A stretch of 64,000 nt of DNA. It comes from Clitopilus passeckerianus. Its lineage: Eukaryota > Basidiomycota > Agaricomycetes > Agaricales > Entolomataceae. Numbering within the stretch: position 1 is the stretch's first letter; the number at the start of each line of letters is the position of its first letter. The DNA is taken from assembly GCA_944990035.1 (NCBI GenBank), contig CALYLX010000079.1:479390-543389 (forward strand). Reading direction: 5' to 3'. This document shows, piece after piece, positions 35,386 to 45,937 of the stretch. Under the pieces are notes generated by a model, which saw only the letters and a list, made by a program, of their open reading frames with translations, was not told the origin of the DNA and made no database searches. The position numbers and the translations under genes are program-made.

Positions 35386-35833
35386 GTATTGTGACTTGAG
35401 CGACTGACGGTTATTGGCAAGCGTAGGATCTCCCAATTCCACTGAGGGACGTGTGCTGCTTAATAAGTGTACAGCCACCAAAAAGTTGTCCTGGGCACTT
35501 TCCTGGCCATTCAACGAGCTCAGCTGCGCAAAACTGCTTGGATTGTGCTCAGTATAAATATAAATGTATGCAGAACCGGTTTTAAACAGCCATGCTTTGA
35601 TAAGCTACCTCAAAAAAATGCTCCAGACCCAGTTTTTGAGCTGAAATGGTACATTCCCACAGTGAAGTCACCACTGTGCCGCGGCCAAGATGCGGGCACA
35701 TGGGCCAAACTTGTGGTGCACGTACCCCCTCGCCACATCACTTTGAGGCTTAGTGCTCGCTGAGAGACTTTATTTAGGCAAAGAAATTAAGCTTTATATC
35801 CTAACCGATTTCTTATAACATGTTTAATCATTG

Positions 35834-35871
35834 AGATCCCTTCGAAACTCAGCAAACACCAGAAGGGATCT
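35834..35871. repeat. 10 bp perfect inverted repeat, 18 nt loop
   Basis: AGATCCCTTC at 35834-35843 and GAAGGGATCT at 35862-35871. It could be a hairpin or a remnant of a small element; nothing else marks the site. Confidence 0.6.
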
Positions 35872-36354
35872 TAGGATTGAAGATAGTTAGCAACATTCGG
35901 TTAGGATAGAATGCTTCTTTTCCTCCTTAGCAACAATTCTTACTGCGAGCACTTTGGCTGAAATGAGTGAGCGATTCAGAAATTGCACCGGACACGTTTG
36001 GATTCTCCCATAAGGAGGAACAAACTTATGCAAATAGCTTCCGCTTTGGCTGGCGTTGCCGCGTCCCACTTGAATGCAGTAGTCACGACTACCTTGGATT
36101 CGTCGCTGCCCTCACACTTTAAGTGACTGAGCAGAAGATCACATTAGGTTCATTGGTGAATTACATCCATGGTATATGTAGTTCCGATTGAAGATAGCTC
36201 CATCTCAAGATCAGAACCGACAGAGGAACAAGGAGATCAAAAACAAGGGTGAAACGGAATAATGATAACAAAACAAAGGAAGAAGAACAATGGTATAAGC
36301 GAGAGCAATTTACGTGCCCGTTAGGAACGAAAGTATAAGAAACAAGCAGTAGGA

Positions 36355-37695
36355 TTAATCCTCCGAATCCTCTGGCGCAGCTGGGCATGTCGCATAGTGC
36401 CGTTTCAAGGCATCCGCTCTGGAGAGTTCGGTATTACACCATTCACATACCCAAGTCTTGTGTTCATGACGATTTTCTATGTGTCGATTCAAGTCCCAAG
36501 GTCGTTTAAATCCTCTCGTACACTTGGTTCCATTGTCATTGAATCTTTGACAGATAAATTTCTTCTCCTCGAGGCGAAAGTCGTCTGGAGCGAGGCCGCC
36601 TAGACTGGTTGATGCTTGTGATATTTCCCCTGGCTGTTGTCGAGAGGATGGCCCTGGTCGAGGAACTTCGGACTTTGTCAATATGGAAGGCTTATTGTGG
36701 CGAGGTTTGCTAGTTGGAGGTTCCGCCTTCGGGATCGGAGGTGGTAATCTTCGACCTTTAGTGGTTTGGGCGTCCTTCTGACTTGATCCAGACCGTCTTG
36801 AACGAGTAGCTGGAGGAGGCGGAGGCGTGGAGGGAATGTACTCTTCATCGTCTTGAGTACGAGACGAGCGTACAGACTTCCTGGTCCGCTTCCGCTTTGA
36901 TTTCGATGGTCGATCTTCTTCCTCAGAGGAAGAAGCGTATCGGGATTGAGGCCGTTTTCCTTGACGTATACGCAGGCGCCGAGATGTCTCTTCCGTATCC
37001 GTGTCCGTGAGTTCAGCTTGCGGCTCCTGAGTACTAACATCTGCTGTAGAGGTACCTTCAAGCTGATAGCGTTGGCTTGGCTCGGAGTCCTTTCCAGAAC
37101 CTCGACCTCTCGCGAGTCCTGGAGCTGATACACCCGTGTAAGTATCGTCTCTCATTTCGTATGAGACAACTGTTCCATCAGGTTCAATGATAGCATATTT
37201 GATACAGAGAAGTGGGTTCGGGACGTCGGGCGTCTCTGGTGTGATATCAGGGGGCACATCATCGCCATAGAGCAATTTCATGACTTCATGTCGTATCTTC
37301 CTTTGCTTATCTGAGTACCCCCGGATGACCTCGCGCTTAGCGGTGAGATGTACGCGTCGACCGAGTGGTTCCTGTGACGCAGACATAATAGACGATGACG
37401 ACGATTGTGAAAGTGAATATGTGAGGGATCCTGAGTGGTGAATTTGTGTGGCGCTGGGCTCTGTCTCTGTCTCCTGGGATGCTGTCTCCTGAGTGGCGTG
37501 AGCCACTGAATCAGGGATTTGCAGGACATCAGGTGCAATGCCCATATCAGCATCATCAGGGATCGTAGTTGTCGCACTCGCAGCCTCAAACTGAGCGTCG
37601 AGGATAGAGAAAGTCTCGCTCCGAGGATTATTTGACGTGAACGGACTCTCCCCATACAAACTCTCCAACGAAGGCGTCCGGCCCAGCTGGTCCAT
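36355..37695 (-). CDS. C2H2-type zinc-finger protein, probable transcription factor
   Basis: A single open exon gives 446 aa from the ATG at 37695; the frame is open upstream to 37851 but that part is not protein-like. The first 350 residues are low complexity, rich in Ser, Thr, Pro, Gln and acidic residues, with a basic patch SKSKRKRTRKS that looks like a nuclear localisation signal. Two zinc fingers lie at the C-terminus. The first is C-x9-C-x12-H-x4-H around CTRGFKRPWDLNRHIENRH, and the second C-x2-C-x12-H-x4-C around CEWCNTELSRADALKRH. The long spacing in the first finger and the C2HC second finger recall agaricomycete regulators with paired C-terminal fingers. DNA binding is inferred; targets are unknown. 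No paralog occurs in the window. Confidence 0.8.
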   Translation of the reverse strand: MDQLGRTPSLESLYGESPFTSNNPRSETFSILDAQFEAASATTTIPDDADMGIAPDVLQIPDSVAHATQETASQETETEPSATQIHHSGSLTYSLSQSSSSSIMSASQEPLGRRVHLTAKREVIRGYSDKQRKIRHEVMKLLYGDDVPPDITPETPDVPNPLLCIKYAIIEPDGTVVSYEMRDDTYTGVSAPGLARGRGSGKDSEPSQRYQLEGTSTADVSTQEPQAELTDTDTEETSRRLRIRQGKRPQSRYASSSEEEDRPSKSKRKRTRKSVRSSRTQDDEEYIPSTPPPPPATRSRRSGSSQKDAQTTKGRRLPPPIPKAEPPTSKPRHNKPSILTKSEVPRPGPSSRQQPGEISQASTSLGGLAPDDFRLEEKKFICQRFNDNGTKCTRGFKRPWDLNRHIENRHEHKTWVCEWCNTELSRADALKRHYATCPAAPEDSED

Positions 37696-38686
37696 CTTCC
37701 TTCGTAGTTCAACCGACAGCGACGATCTAAGGAGCCTCAAGAGAAAGCACTTGCACGTATGAGCTCTTCGATATCGATAACGGGGAGGAGTGAGAGGATC
37801 AACAGGAGAGATACCACCACCATATATCGCCGTAGATAAACGAAAGACCATATTTCCGAGTATGGCCTCGCCACAACCCTAGTTTTCGCAACTTTGACAT
37901 ATGGAGGAAGAGCCACTAACAAACCAAAACAATCGACAGGTATTCCATTCCAGCACCGGGATAGTTGATTGGGTCAGTACACCTATTTTGAATAGGATGG
38001 TGTAATTGTGGGCGTCGGTTAGACGTGTTGGGAGGAGGAAACCCTAGGAAACCGACGCGCAAGCCATGCGGACCAGACGACCGCTCTGATGGACACCGCC
38101 ACATGTTCCGCGCCCTTGTAGAGATTGGAAATTGATGTCATTTTGCACATCTGGATGGTGTAGAGTGGGGCGAAGGGTACGAGATACCAGGTCAAAAGAG
38201 GGAAAAACGACGATTGTATGTGAATATGGATTTCTCGAAGGCTGGTAGCTTTCCCATGAGCGACAGTTGCTGATTTTCTGGCTGCTTACCCCTGGCGAAT
38301 TCCTTTTTCAGAACAAGCACATGGTCAGACGAGCGAGAGTTATGGCCTTCGGGAACGTCTTTGAACTGACATTCCTCAATATACTGGCATGGCGATAATA
38401 TGACATGGGAGACTTTCGTCGTTCAAGATTCTTGCGCCTGGTAAATGCCTCGTGATGCCCATGCTATGACCTGTCTCGGCCGTAACATCATCTATCCAGA
38501 AACAAATCAAGGGACATTGACCATGCAGCACAGCTTCACGCGCCGACAGGAGGTGGTTGAGAGCGATAAATGTACATTCCGAGAAATTTTCTACAGTTAA
38601 AGTTCATGTACAAGGCCTGCTCTACGAAATACACCGTTCCTCTCATATCCATACAGTTCAATAATGTTACATACGGAGCCGTATCG
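37696..38686. other. Intergenic, nothing recognised
   Basis: Holds the promoter of the zinc-finger gene (reading left) and the 3' end of the next minus-strand gene. No frame here is supported. Confidence 0.45.
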
Positions 38687-39918
38687 TCAATCCACATCAC
38701 CTATAATCCAATCAGCATTCATTCTCAACTACGTACGACGAGAAAATATGACATACCAAACAACCCCTGCTTCGTCGGTGGCCCACTCGGCAACGGGGCA
38801 GCATTCTGCACAGGCGTAGGCGCCAAAAGCGGGTTCGCTTTATGTTCACCTCAGTCACCATACAACCAACTTCAAATAGAAAAACGTACGTCTCCAGTTT
38901 TGCCAAGCAGGCACCTCTGGCATCGGCGGTGGCGGGGTAAGTCCCATAGGCGGAGGTGTAGGCTGGGACTGAGGTCCCCCACCGGTGATGGCTTTGCGTT
39001 TGCGTTCTGGGCGTTTGTACACGGTGCGCCAGCCGGAGGGTTTGGGTTCCAAGGGGGGAGGTGGCTCGTCCATGGGTGGGAGGTCGGGGGGCATCATCAT
39101 CATGCCGCCGTGGTGTGGGCCTGCTTCGATCTAGGAGGGGTGGTGTTAGTGGATGTCGGATGAAAGACAGTGGAGAAGGACGGGAGGAAAGATGGGCACA
39201 AGGAGGAGAACAACGAAAAGAACAGCGGACGGTAAAGCAAGGGTAGGAAGGGAGGAAAGCAGGCGCTGGTCAACACGTGGTGGCAGCTGGAGAAGTGGAG
39301 CAAAGACAGGAGAAGGATTGTGGAGCGAAGCGAGGAGAGCTCAGTGGCAAAAGGGATGAGGCAGTACGCCCGGCAAATAACAGGGCATAGGAATTGGAAA
39401 GGCGACATACTTGTGGCATCCATGGCTGGTTAAAGTCCGGGCCAGAGCTGTGCTTGGTCTTCAGAGTAATGAGTTCGGCAATTTCACTGCAATTGCTCAG
39501 TTAACGCTGCACCCAAGCGAACGAATGAATGAGAACACGTACTATTGCAAGCTCCTCCTTTCGTCTCTGAGTTTTCCGACTTCCTCCAAGAGGATTTTGA
39601 TCTCCTTCTGCAACGCCTTCGAGTAGTCCTGAATGTATCTGTCCCAAATCAGTCATTAGCCCGCAAAACTTCAAGCAACCACACGCATTAGACGAACTTG
39701 GGCTGTCCAGCAGGTGGCGACTGGGGTGATTTGGAATGATGCATGTGGTATGTATCTTCAGAAGTTGTGAAAAGTGTGACGGATGAGTAAGAAACGGTCA
39801 GCGGCCTGTACAAGGCGAAAGGCGATGGTGTTGGTACAGCATGAACCTGGTCGGACAGCCGACGATGGGCATGAGGCAGGAACAAATCCCGGGTCGCACG
39901 CCTAACTTCCATCCCCAT
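38687..39918 (-). CDS. Proline-rich coiled-coil protein
   Basis: Six exons (39918-39694, 39628-39543, 39486-39411, 39130-38890, 38849-38757, 38700-38687) give 244 aa in unbroken phase. The centre is a charged helix that should form a coiled coil (YSKALQKEIKILLEEVGKL to SLQYEIAEL). It is followed by GPHHGGMMMMPPDLPPMDEP, a basic patch (YKRPERKRK) and Pro-rich runs (PTPPPMGLTPPPPMPEVP). The ending GLFGDVD comes from a 14 nt last exon. I do not recognise the family, though the structure looks conserved rather than random. The first exon is uncertain: a start at the internal MHHSKSPQSP is possible, and the first intron has an unusual GTCTAA donor. The basic patch suggests a nuclear protein; weak inference. 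Confidence 0.62.
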
Positions 39919-40257
39919 TTGGGACGTTTATGCACCTGGCTTCGACCAAGGCCATCGCCACCATCTTCAGGCAACTCACTCATTAAACTCCGTATTTTCT
40001 CTGCTCCTCTCTTTTATTATCTTGACTGAATGAATATCCAATTTACCGTGTACGCTCCAGGGGTCTTCCTAAGCCCAGCCAGGACCCAATCTACCCCGGA
40101 CACCCCGGGCCGACCTATACTTGGTCAAGCGTGGTGACTCAGGAGATCGTCTTCTGACCCTTCTCTCATGTGTAAATCGAGACCATCATATCATCTCCAA
40201 TCTCCGTCTATTTAACTCGAACGGAACACGACTAGACACACTCACCATCCACCCAGC

Positions 40258-41347
40258 ATGTCCGAGTCCACCACCGCAGAAGTTCACCAGCCTCTTCACC
40301 CTTCCATCATTGATAAACTCGATCCTCAGTACATTGCGTTCCATAATAAAAACGTTGCGGCTCTTACGCCTGTTGAGCGTCTCAAATGGCACCCGGATAT
40401 GCGTAATGGTCCTGCCATCCCCGGATCATCGACCCCTCTTCCCGTCGGCGAGATCAAGGATTTCGATCTCCCAAAGACGCAAGTGAGGACCTACATACCC
40501 AAGGGAGAGAAACCGGCGAATGGCTGGCCTGTTCTCATCTACTTCCACGGTGGAGGATGGACGTATGGTAATATGAACAGCGAGGCTTCGTTGATCACGA
40601 ATGTTTGTGTTCGTGAGTACTGTGCTGCCTCCTTGCTTGATTCGGTATTCACCTCTACAGGTGCTAATGCTGCTGTCGTCTCTGTACATTACCGCCTTGC
40701 TCCCGAGGCACCATACCCTGCTGCTGTAGAAGACGCTGTCGATGCTCTCGACTGGGTTCTGACGAAGGGTAAGGACCTCCTCTCCCTGGACGTATCCAAG
40801 ATCGCAACAGGTGGTTCATCCAGGTCAGTCTCCTTCCCATCCATTCTATCCCCTTACTCATCTCCCCATCCCCAGCGGCGGCAACCTCGCCACAATCCTC
40901 GCCCTCAAGAACGCCTCCCGCCTCACCCCCGCCTCAATCCTCCTCCAACTCCTCATCGTCCCCGCTACCGACCACCTCGCCGAATCCAAAGGCCTCTGGG
41001 CACCCAACATCCACGCGCCCTGGCTCACACCCGACCGTATGCGCTGGTTCGTCCAGGGCTACCTCCCCAACGAAGCCGACAAACTCAAGTGGGATGCTTC
41101 CCCGTTCTACGCTCCGGACGACCTCATCAAGAAGCTGCCCAAGGCCGTTTTCTTGATGACGGAGTTGGATATTTTGCTTGGAGAGGGGAAGGTGTATGCG
41201 GAGAAGTTGAGGACGAATGGGGTGGAGGTGGAGGAGACGGTGTATAAGGGTGCGCCCCATCCGATCATGGCTATGGATGGGGCGTTGGATGTCGGGGCGC
41301 AGTTGGTTACGGATTCGGTTAATGCCATTGCTGCTGCGTTTAAGTAA
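40258..41347 (+). CDS. Alpha/beta hydrolase of the HSL (alpha/beta hydrolase-3) family
   Basis: Three exons (40258-40612, 40661-40823, 40876-41347) give 329 aa. The oxyanion-hole motif HGGG is at 97-100 (LIYFHGGGWTYGN), VHYRLAPEAPYPAA follows as in hormone-sensitive-lipase-type esterases, and the nucleophile is Ser172 in GSSSGGN. The acid is in MTELDILLGEG and the base in KGAPHPI, so the triad is complete. These enzymes cleave short-chain esters or lactones and are often found beside fungal biosynthetic genes. No signal peptide, so probably cytosolic. The GxSxG motif is assembled across intron 2, which supports the splice. Its 3' end converges on the decayed precursor gene at 41491-41815. Confidence 0.88.
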
Positions 41348-41490
41348 GGAATAGACTCTGGATGGTAGATATATAAATGGAACACAATTGATTGCACATG
41401 CACTCATTGTCCGAGAAATCGACCGTGATTTCGGCGGTGATACATACTGTGTTTCTCAAATATGGCTCATCCATTCAGCCAAATGTAACG

Positions 41491-41815
41491 TTAAACATAG
41501 GCACAAAAGGTAGTCAAAAAACAGACGCTCAGTATACAAATAACACAGTCCCAACGTTTCGCGAGAATGGCCAAGGGAAAATACAAATCCGTATCGGCCT
41601 GCTTGGGGGAATCTCTAGCCTTGACCTTCTCCCTGCATGGATATACCAGCCTACATCTGTGTCGGCAGCCGTGGGCTGCTCCCGTAGTGTGATGGGGTTG
41701 GGAGTCGATGAAGCCATATATCGACGTGAGCATTCCCATGACTCATGTTAGTAAAGGGAACAGAATAGGCACCAGCGACTAAAGTGATGAGCGCGAGCAA
41801 GGTAGAGAATTTCAT
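41491..41815 (-). pseudogene. Decayed sister of the W-repeat precursor gene
   Basis: The first 21 codons (MKFSTLLALITLVAGAYSVP) are a signal peptide almost the same as that of the gene at 43486. Where that gene has its first donor (GTTAGC), this copy has no GT. Downstream the DNA still aligns: a block with ADTDVGW where the sister has ADTDLIDLPIIW, with the G of the donor missing, then a block with KQADTDLYFPL. Read through, the gene gives only 54 residues. It could still make a short secreted peptide, but the repeat structure is lost. Confidence 0.6.
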
Positions 41816-41915
41816 TGCGGAAGAGGATGGCATGGGAAGAACGTTGGTAACGTAGGAGGGAGTGTACGCTCTGCCAATCTGAAGTTCTATCGACCGATAA
41901 ATACCGAGATGTGGA

Positions 41916-41940
41916 CTTCTGGAAAGCCTGAGAGCATAAA
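41916..41940 (-). promoter_or_regulatory. 25 bp promoter element shared with the W-repeat gene, copy 1
   Basis: Identical over 25 bases to 43627-43651 (core on plus strand GGAAAGCCTGAGAGCATAAA). It lies 101 bases upstream of the decayed gene's ATG. Flanking bases are similar but not identical, for about 50-60 bp in total. Confidence 0.6.
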
Positions 41941-42429
41941 AGGAAATAAATAAGGTGGCCCCGGGGATACAGACAATCACAATTAATCGTGCAACGGTAG
42001 GATTAGCTAACTACATAGCGACGCAATTCACCTAGGTGGGCACAATACGCACTAACCAATGCGGCCAAAAACGACAATCAGAAAAGGAAGGTATTTAGTG
42101 GCAACACGAAGATCGGGGTCTTCGTCTTGGGAATATGTACCCGGTACATATTCATCATATTTAAACGTCAATGACCGAAATTCATTGCACATGTACTCTG
42201 CATTTCGAGTCTTTCACACTGATAAAATTATTTCAAAGCCTTTCGCGGGATAATAGTACACGTCCAATTGATCTAATTTGAATTTCAGCAAAGATAGAAC
42301 GACCGTGACGACAAGAGAAACGAATGTCCAAGAGAAGCAGGGAGGAAAGGAGAGACTACATAGCAATCGCCATCACAATATCTGATATGCAACTAGCAGT
42401 CCGATTCACGATCTGGTAGCAGAGAATTT

Positions 42430-43486
42430 TTAGACTTGATTATCCTCTACTTGCTTTCCTTGCTGAAGATGTGTCAGCTCCTGATCCTTGTCGATAGGCG
42501 TATGCAGATAAACATACCCAACCTCCGAAGCCGTTCGGGATGAGCTTGAGGTCGACATCAGCCGGACGGGTGGTTTCTCCCAAGGTTCCTTCTTCTACTT
42601 GCTTACCTTGCTAGAAATATATCAACACGGGGGTCTCATCGATTGACACAGGCTGAAGAACCTACCCAGCCTCCGAACCCGTTCGGCGTAAATCTGAGGT
42701 CGACATCAGCCGGGTAGAGTGTTTCGCCCTGGGATCGTCCCTCCATTCGCTTGCCTTGCTAGGTAAATGTCAGCTCCCGGGCGTCGTCGATAGGCGTCTG
42801 CAGATGAACCTACCCAGCCTCCGAAGCCGTTCGGGATGAACTTGAGATCAACATCAGCGGGGTGGGGAGTTTTGCTTCGGGCTTCCTTCCCTACTTGCTT
42901 TATGTGCAGGTCAGCCTAGGTGCCTTGACATGAACGGTAGACACATTTGCACTTACCCAACCTAGTTTACCTGCATGCCAAAGAATATCCCCGGCGGGGG
43001 GATTTGGAGCCTGCTGGTCTCCCGAATTCGCCATAGCCGTCTTTATATTGCACGTTAGTCAAGGGCTGACATGTGTGCGTAAATGAACTTACCCAACGGA
43101 ACGGAAGGTCCGTATCAGCCGGCTTAGGAGCTTCTCCCGTCTTCAATCCTCCGAGGCCTCCTCCGCCCCCGATACCTCCCTTGAATATATGATTAGGTCT
43201 GCCAAAGAAGAACATCCAAGACCCTTGCTTGACTCACGAGGGTATCCTGGAATATGCACACGTCAGTCGAAGAGAGTGAGATCGAATGACTGAAAACCTA
43301 CCCAGATAATTGGCAGATCGATGAGATCCGTGTCAGCGCCCGTGCGCTTCTCCTGTTGGTTCAAGATGGAGGGTGTCAGCGAAATAGCATATGGGTGTGA
43401 GCATTACTATGACCCACGCTAACTATGGGAGCGGCGTAAGTTCCAGCGACCAAGGTGATGAGAGCGCAAAAGGTAGAGGATTTCAT
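42430..43486 (-). CDS. Secreted multi-unit precursor with six Trp-terminated repeats
   Basis: Nine exons (43486-43424, 43352-43302, 43246-43238, 43179-43093, 43040-42957, 42897-42814, 42758-42666, 42610-42518, 42462-42430) give 198 aa; every intron is in phase 0. Exon 1 is a signal peptide (MKSSTFCALITLVAGTYAAP). Six exons each encode one unit that ends in Trp at the splice site. Unit 1 begins EKRTGADTDL, with a Kex2 site; unit 2 carries PKPADTDLPFRW; unit 3 is diverged (GDILWHAGKLGW); units 4-6 share PADVDLxxxPNGFGGW followed by QGK. The plan resembles multicore peptide precursors (such as fungal RiPP or KEP proteins), but I know no family with this core. The 9 nt exon 3 is the least certain. 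No UstY-type oxidase is nearby. Peptide release is inferred. Confidence 0.75.
42518..42610 (-). repeat. W-repeat unit 6
   Basis: 31 codons from QGK to PNGFGGW; core PADVDLKLIPNGFGGW. Confidence 0.8.
42666..42758 (-). repeat. W-repeat unit 5
   Basis: 31 codons; core PADVDLRFTPNGFGGW, begins QGKR. Confidence 0.8.
42814..42897 (-). repeat. W-repeat unit 4
   Basis: 28 codons; core PADVDLKFIPNGFGGW, begins QVGK. Confidence 0.8.
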
Positions 43487-43526
43487 TGCGGAGGATGATG
43501 GCTGGGGAAGGACATCAGTGCCAGCC

Positions 43527-43534
43527 ATTTATAC
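43527..43534 (-). promoter_or_regulatory. TATA box of the W-repeat gene
   Basis: GTATAAAT on the minus strand, 41-48 bases upstream of the ATG at 43486. The close spacing implies a very short leader. Confidence 0.55.
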
Positions 43535-43626
43535 CTCCTAGCGTCGGGAAGCTTACAGCTCATTAGAGCGAGTGTACCTCCTAGGCTACCTCGGGCTGAT
43601 AAACGCCGAGAAGTGGAAGGGCTGGC

Positions 43627-43651
43627 CTTCTGGAAAGCCTGAGAGCATAAA
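43627..43651 (-). promoter_or_regulatory. 25 bp promoter element shared with the decayed sister, copy 2
   Basis: Identical to 41916-41940. It lies 141 bases upstream of the start codon and about 90 bases upstream of the TATA box, a usual position for an activator site. Confidence 0.6.
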
Positions 43652-44077
43652 GGGATAAAGGTCAGCTATGAACCGTGACTTCTCAGCTCAAGGAATACGC
43701 ACGATTAAAGATAATCATGCAACATCCGGCTCATCTCATGACATAACGAGGTCATTCACCAAGGCGGCTGGGATGGTCACCGACGAACACGATTGGGAAG
43801 ATACTGAGAGAAGAGAGATTAGCGACAGCATGAGGTTAGGGGCTATGCAACTCGAATTTACGTACCAAGTGGCCAACATATGAATGTGGGCTTCGTGATT
43901 TCCGCACCTAAATTTCGTACGTCAAGGAGCTTGCACACCTTCCATAGAAGAGAAGATCGACCTGCGGATAATATTAACCTCCGAAGGCCCAACCACGCTT
44001 CAAAGTACGACTCAGAAGGGTGCAGGCAGAAAGATCGAAGAAGATATCATATTAAGAGATCGTGAATACATAGTAGA
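43652..44077. other. Intergenic, nothing recognised
   Basis: Short stretch between the precursor promoter and the 3' end of LST8. A plus frame at 43668-43883 has no supporting context. Confidence 0.4.
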
Positions 44078-45610
44078 CTAGGCTACTGCTCCATCATGAA
44101 GCGCTACGCAGATAGTCGCTAAGGAATTCCATGAGTTTTAATCCTGGGTAATAGACTTCACCGAACCCACCTTTATGATGTCCATTATACTGTCGAACAG
44201 TCTCGCCAGAAGCCATTTCCCAAAGACGAGCGGTATGATCCGAGGAGGCTACGCGGTATTAGAAACAGGAAGCATGCAAAGGACACCATGCGTACCAGTT
44301 ACGAGATAAGCAGAGTCGGCACTAAAAGCGCAATCCCAGACCCATCTCTGGTGCCCGATGAGGGTCTTGACCAGGATGAACTCGTAGTGTTCCGAAATGG
44401 ACCATATCCGCACTGTGGTATCTGCGGAGCAGGTCGCGAGGTATCTAAGAAGGCTCGAGTTAGGAGGTGAAAGGTAGATGGATGATGAGAACGTACCGGG
44501 CGTCTGGGCTCAGCAGGCAACGTGTAAGATAACGCGTATGGGCCTGGAAGCGGGTGATAGCTTGGAACCTCGGCTGTGGCGAGTTTTCTTCGTTGACCTT
44601 CCAGACGTAACATTGGCCCTGCAAACCCCATCAGCAGATATTCGCAGCGAAGACGTGAAGTACCCACCTTGTTATTCCCAGCAATAAGACATGATCCATC
44701 GGAAGATAGCGTCACAGAGCGTATAGGAATATCCCCGGCCGGTGTCTTGTGGCCTCAGGGGACTCGTAAGTCAAAGTGGAAAGAAGGATGGAAGTAAGGA
44801 TGACGGCTCACAAGCTCGTGTGAGAAGATGTTCTCGGACAGGTCCCAGAGTCGGATGCTGCCGCCTTGGTCGCAGGAGATGAGTTCGGCCTGGTTTGGGT
44901 GAATCACGACGTCGTTCACTGCACGGATAGTCAGTCAGGTCAGTGAAGGGATCATGGATCTGGGAACACGCCTGGAGAGCCGTTTTCGTAGGAGTGGTGT
45001 AACTGGGTCGTTCTGAAGCAGGAAAGGTCAGACAAACGAGTGTTCTGAGGATTTTTTGCTCGAACCTTAGGTCCCAGATTTTGATAGTGCCATCCTCGCT
45101 CCCCGTAACCAGCCACTTTCCCTCGCTGTGGAAACACACTGACGTAACATTGGTGGTATGTCCTTCGAATGTTGCATACTAGAAGGCGCAGGATTGTCAG
45201 TTGTTTGTGTGGTGTTAATCGTAGGAGACGTTACGCACCGGTTCTGAAGCCGCACTCCCAATCTCGTAAATCCGGACTTTCTTGTGAATCGCCGCTGCCA
45301 GCAGCCGTTTACTGCACGCCTGTACTTCAGCATCATCAGAGAGAAGCAGCTTGCATGAGTACTGACTCCGGTGATATTGCCAATCGATTTACTTGCTAAC
45401 AACAGCCAGTCAGCTGGTCCGCTCAGCGCCGGAATTCAGTGCAAATGAACTCACCCCCGACTCGCCCAATCGTGGTATAGTCCTTGAGCAAATTCCGCTC
45501 CAAGCTTCCCAGAATCTGATTTCGCGGTCGTAGGAGCCAGTAACGAGGATCACGGACATGTCGTGTCGGGCAGGAGCAGACTTGTGCCCAGCCGAAGTTG
45601 AGGCAGGCAT
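44078..45610 (-). CDS. LST8: LST8-type WD40 protein, TOR complex subunit
   Basis: Many short exons on the minus strand assemble a seven-bladed WD40 propeller. Blocks in order: [97 protein letters not shown], a blade at [11 protein letters not shown], and [20 protein letters not shown]. This series is that of Lst8/Wat1, which binds the TOR kinase domain in both TOR complexes. The second-exon split (SP-D-KR) is rebuilt by a GTCAGT donor and TGCAG acceptor. The protein ends [11 protein letters not shown], somewhat shorter than the usual GAVCVAL ending, so the last junction may differ. The first ATG used (45610) adds about 18 residues before SVILVTG; a start at the internal Met is also possible. 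A single-copy housekeeping gene. Confidence 0.9.
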
Positions 45611-45730
45611 TCTCAGGTTTGACAGACGGGGAAGAGTGCAGAATTCAACACGGGTAAACAGACCAACTGCCAATCTTGGCGATATCGATCATCACAAGAT
45701 CATAGATTTCAACGTCTGTGGACCTTTCGA

Positions 45731-45812
45731 GCATTAATGGGGTAGTGGTAACCTGGGTCGTTGCCACCTCACGAAGCTCGACCCGCCGGGGGTTCGATTC
45801 CCTCTTAATGCA
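45731..45812 (+). tRNA. tRNA-Gly(GCC): tRNA-Gly, anticodon GCC, with an 11 nt intron
   Basis: Acceptor stem GCATTAA (45731-45737) pairs with TTAATGC (45805-45811). D stem GGGT/ACCT, anticodon stem GGTCG/CGACC, T stem GGGGG/CCCTC around TTCGATT. The anticodon loop plus intron is 18 nt; GCC is at 45763-45765, the intron about 45767-45777 in the canonical place after position 37. A and B boxes are present. The A at 45812 is the discriminator base. Confidence 0.93.
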
Positions 45813-45813
45813 G

Positions 45814-45824
45814 TTTTTATTTTT
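45814..45824 (+). terminator. RNA polymerase III terminator of tRNA-Gly
   Basis: TTTTT at 45814-45818 and a second T run at 45820-45824, immediately after the tRNA. Confidence 0.85.
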
Positions 45825-45937
45825 CAATTTTGTACGGCCTCAGTCATGTATTCGTGGAGAACATAATATTATTCTTGTTCTAAGGCGACGAAATACCCGT
45901 CTTGAAAGAACTTTCGTCAATGTCATATTGGATATGT

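Larger units (their letters stand above)
34476..36354. other. Intergenic with a tRNA-Gly relic and a hairpin
   Basis: About 1.9 kb without a protein gene I can support. A plus frame at 35467-35763 has no context. The tRNA-like relic (35309-35385) and a perfect inverted repeat (35834-35871) are listed separately. Confidence 0.45.

Noticed and set aside
35467..35763. 98-codon plus-strand frame in the gap
   Set aside because: No domain, no splice partner, and surrounding sequence looks non-coding.
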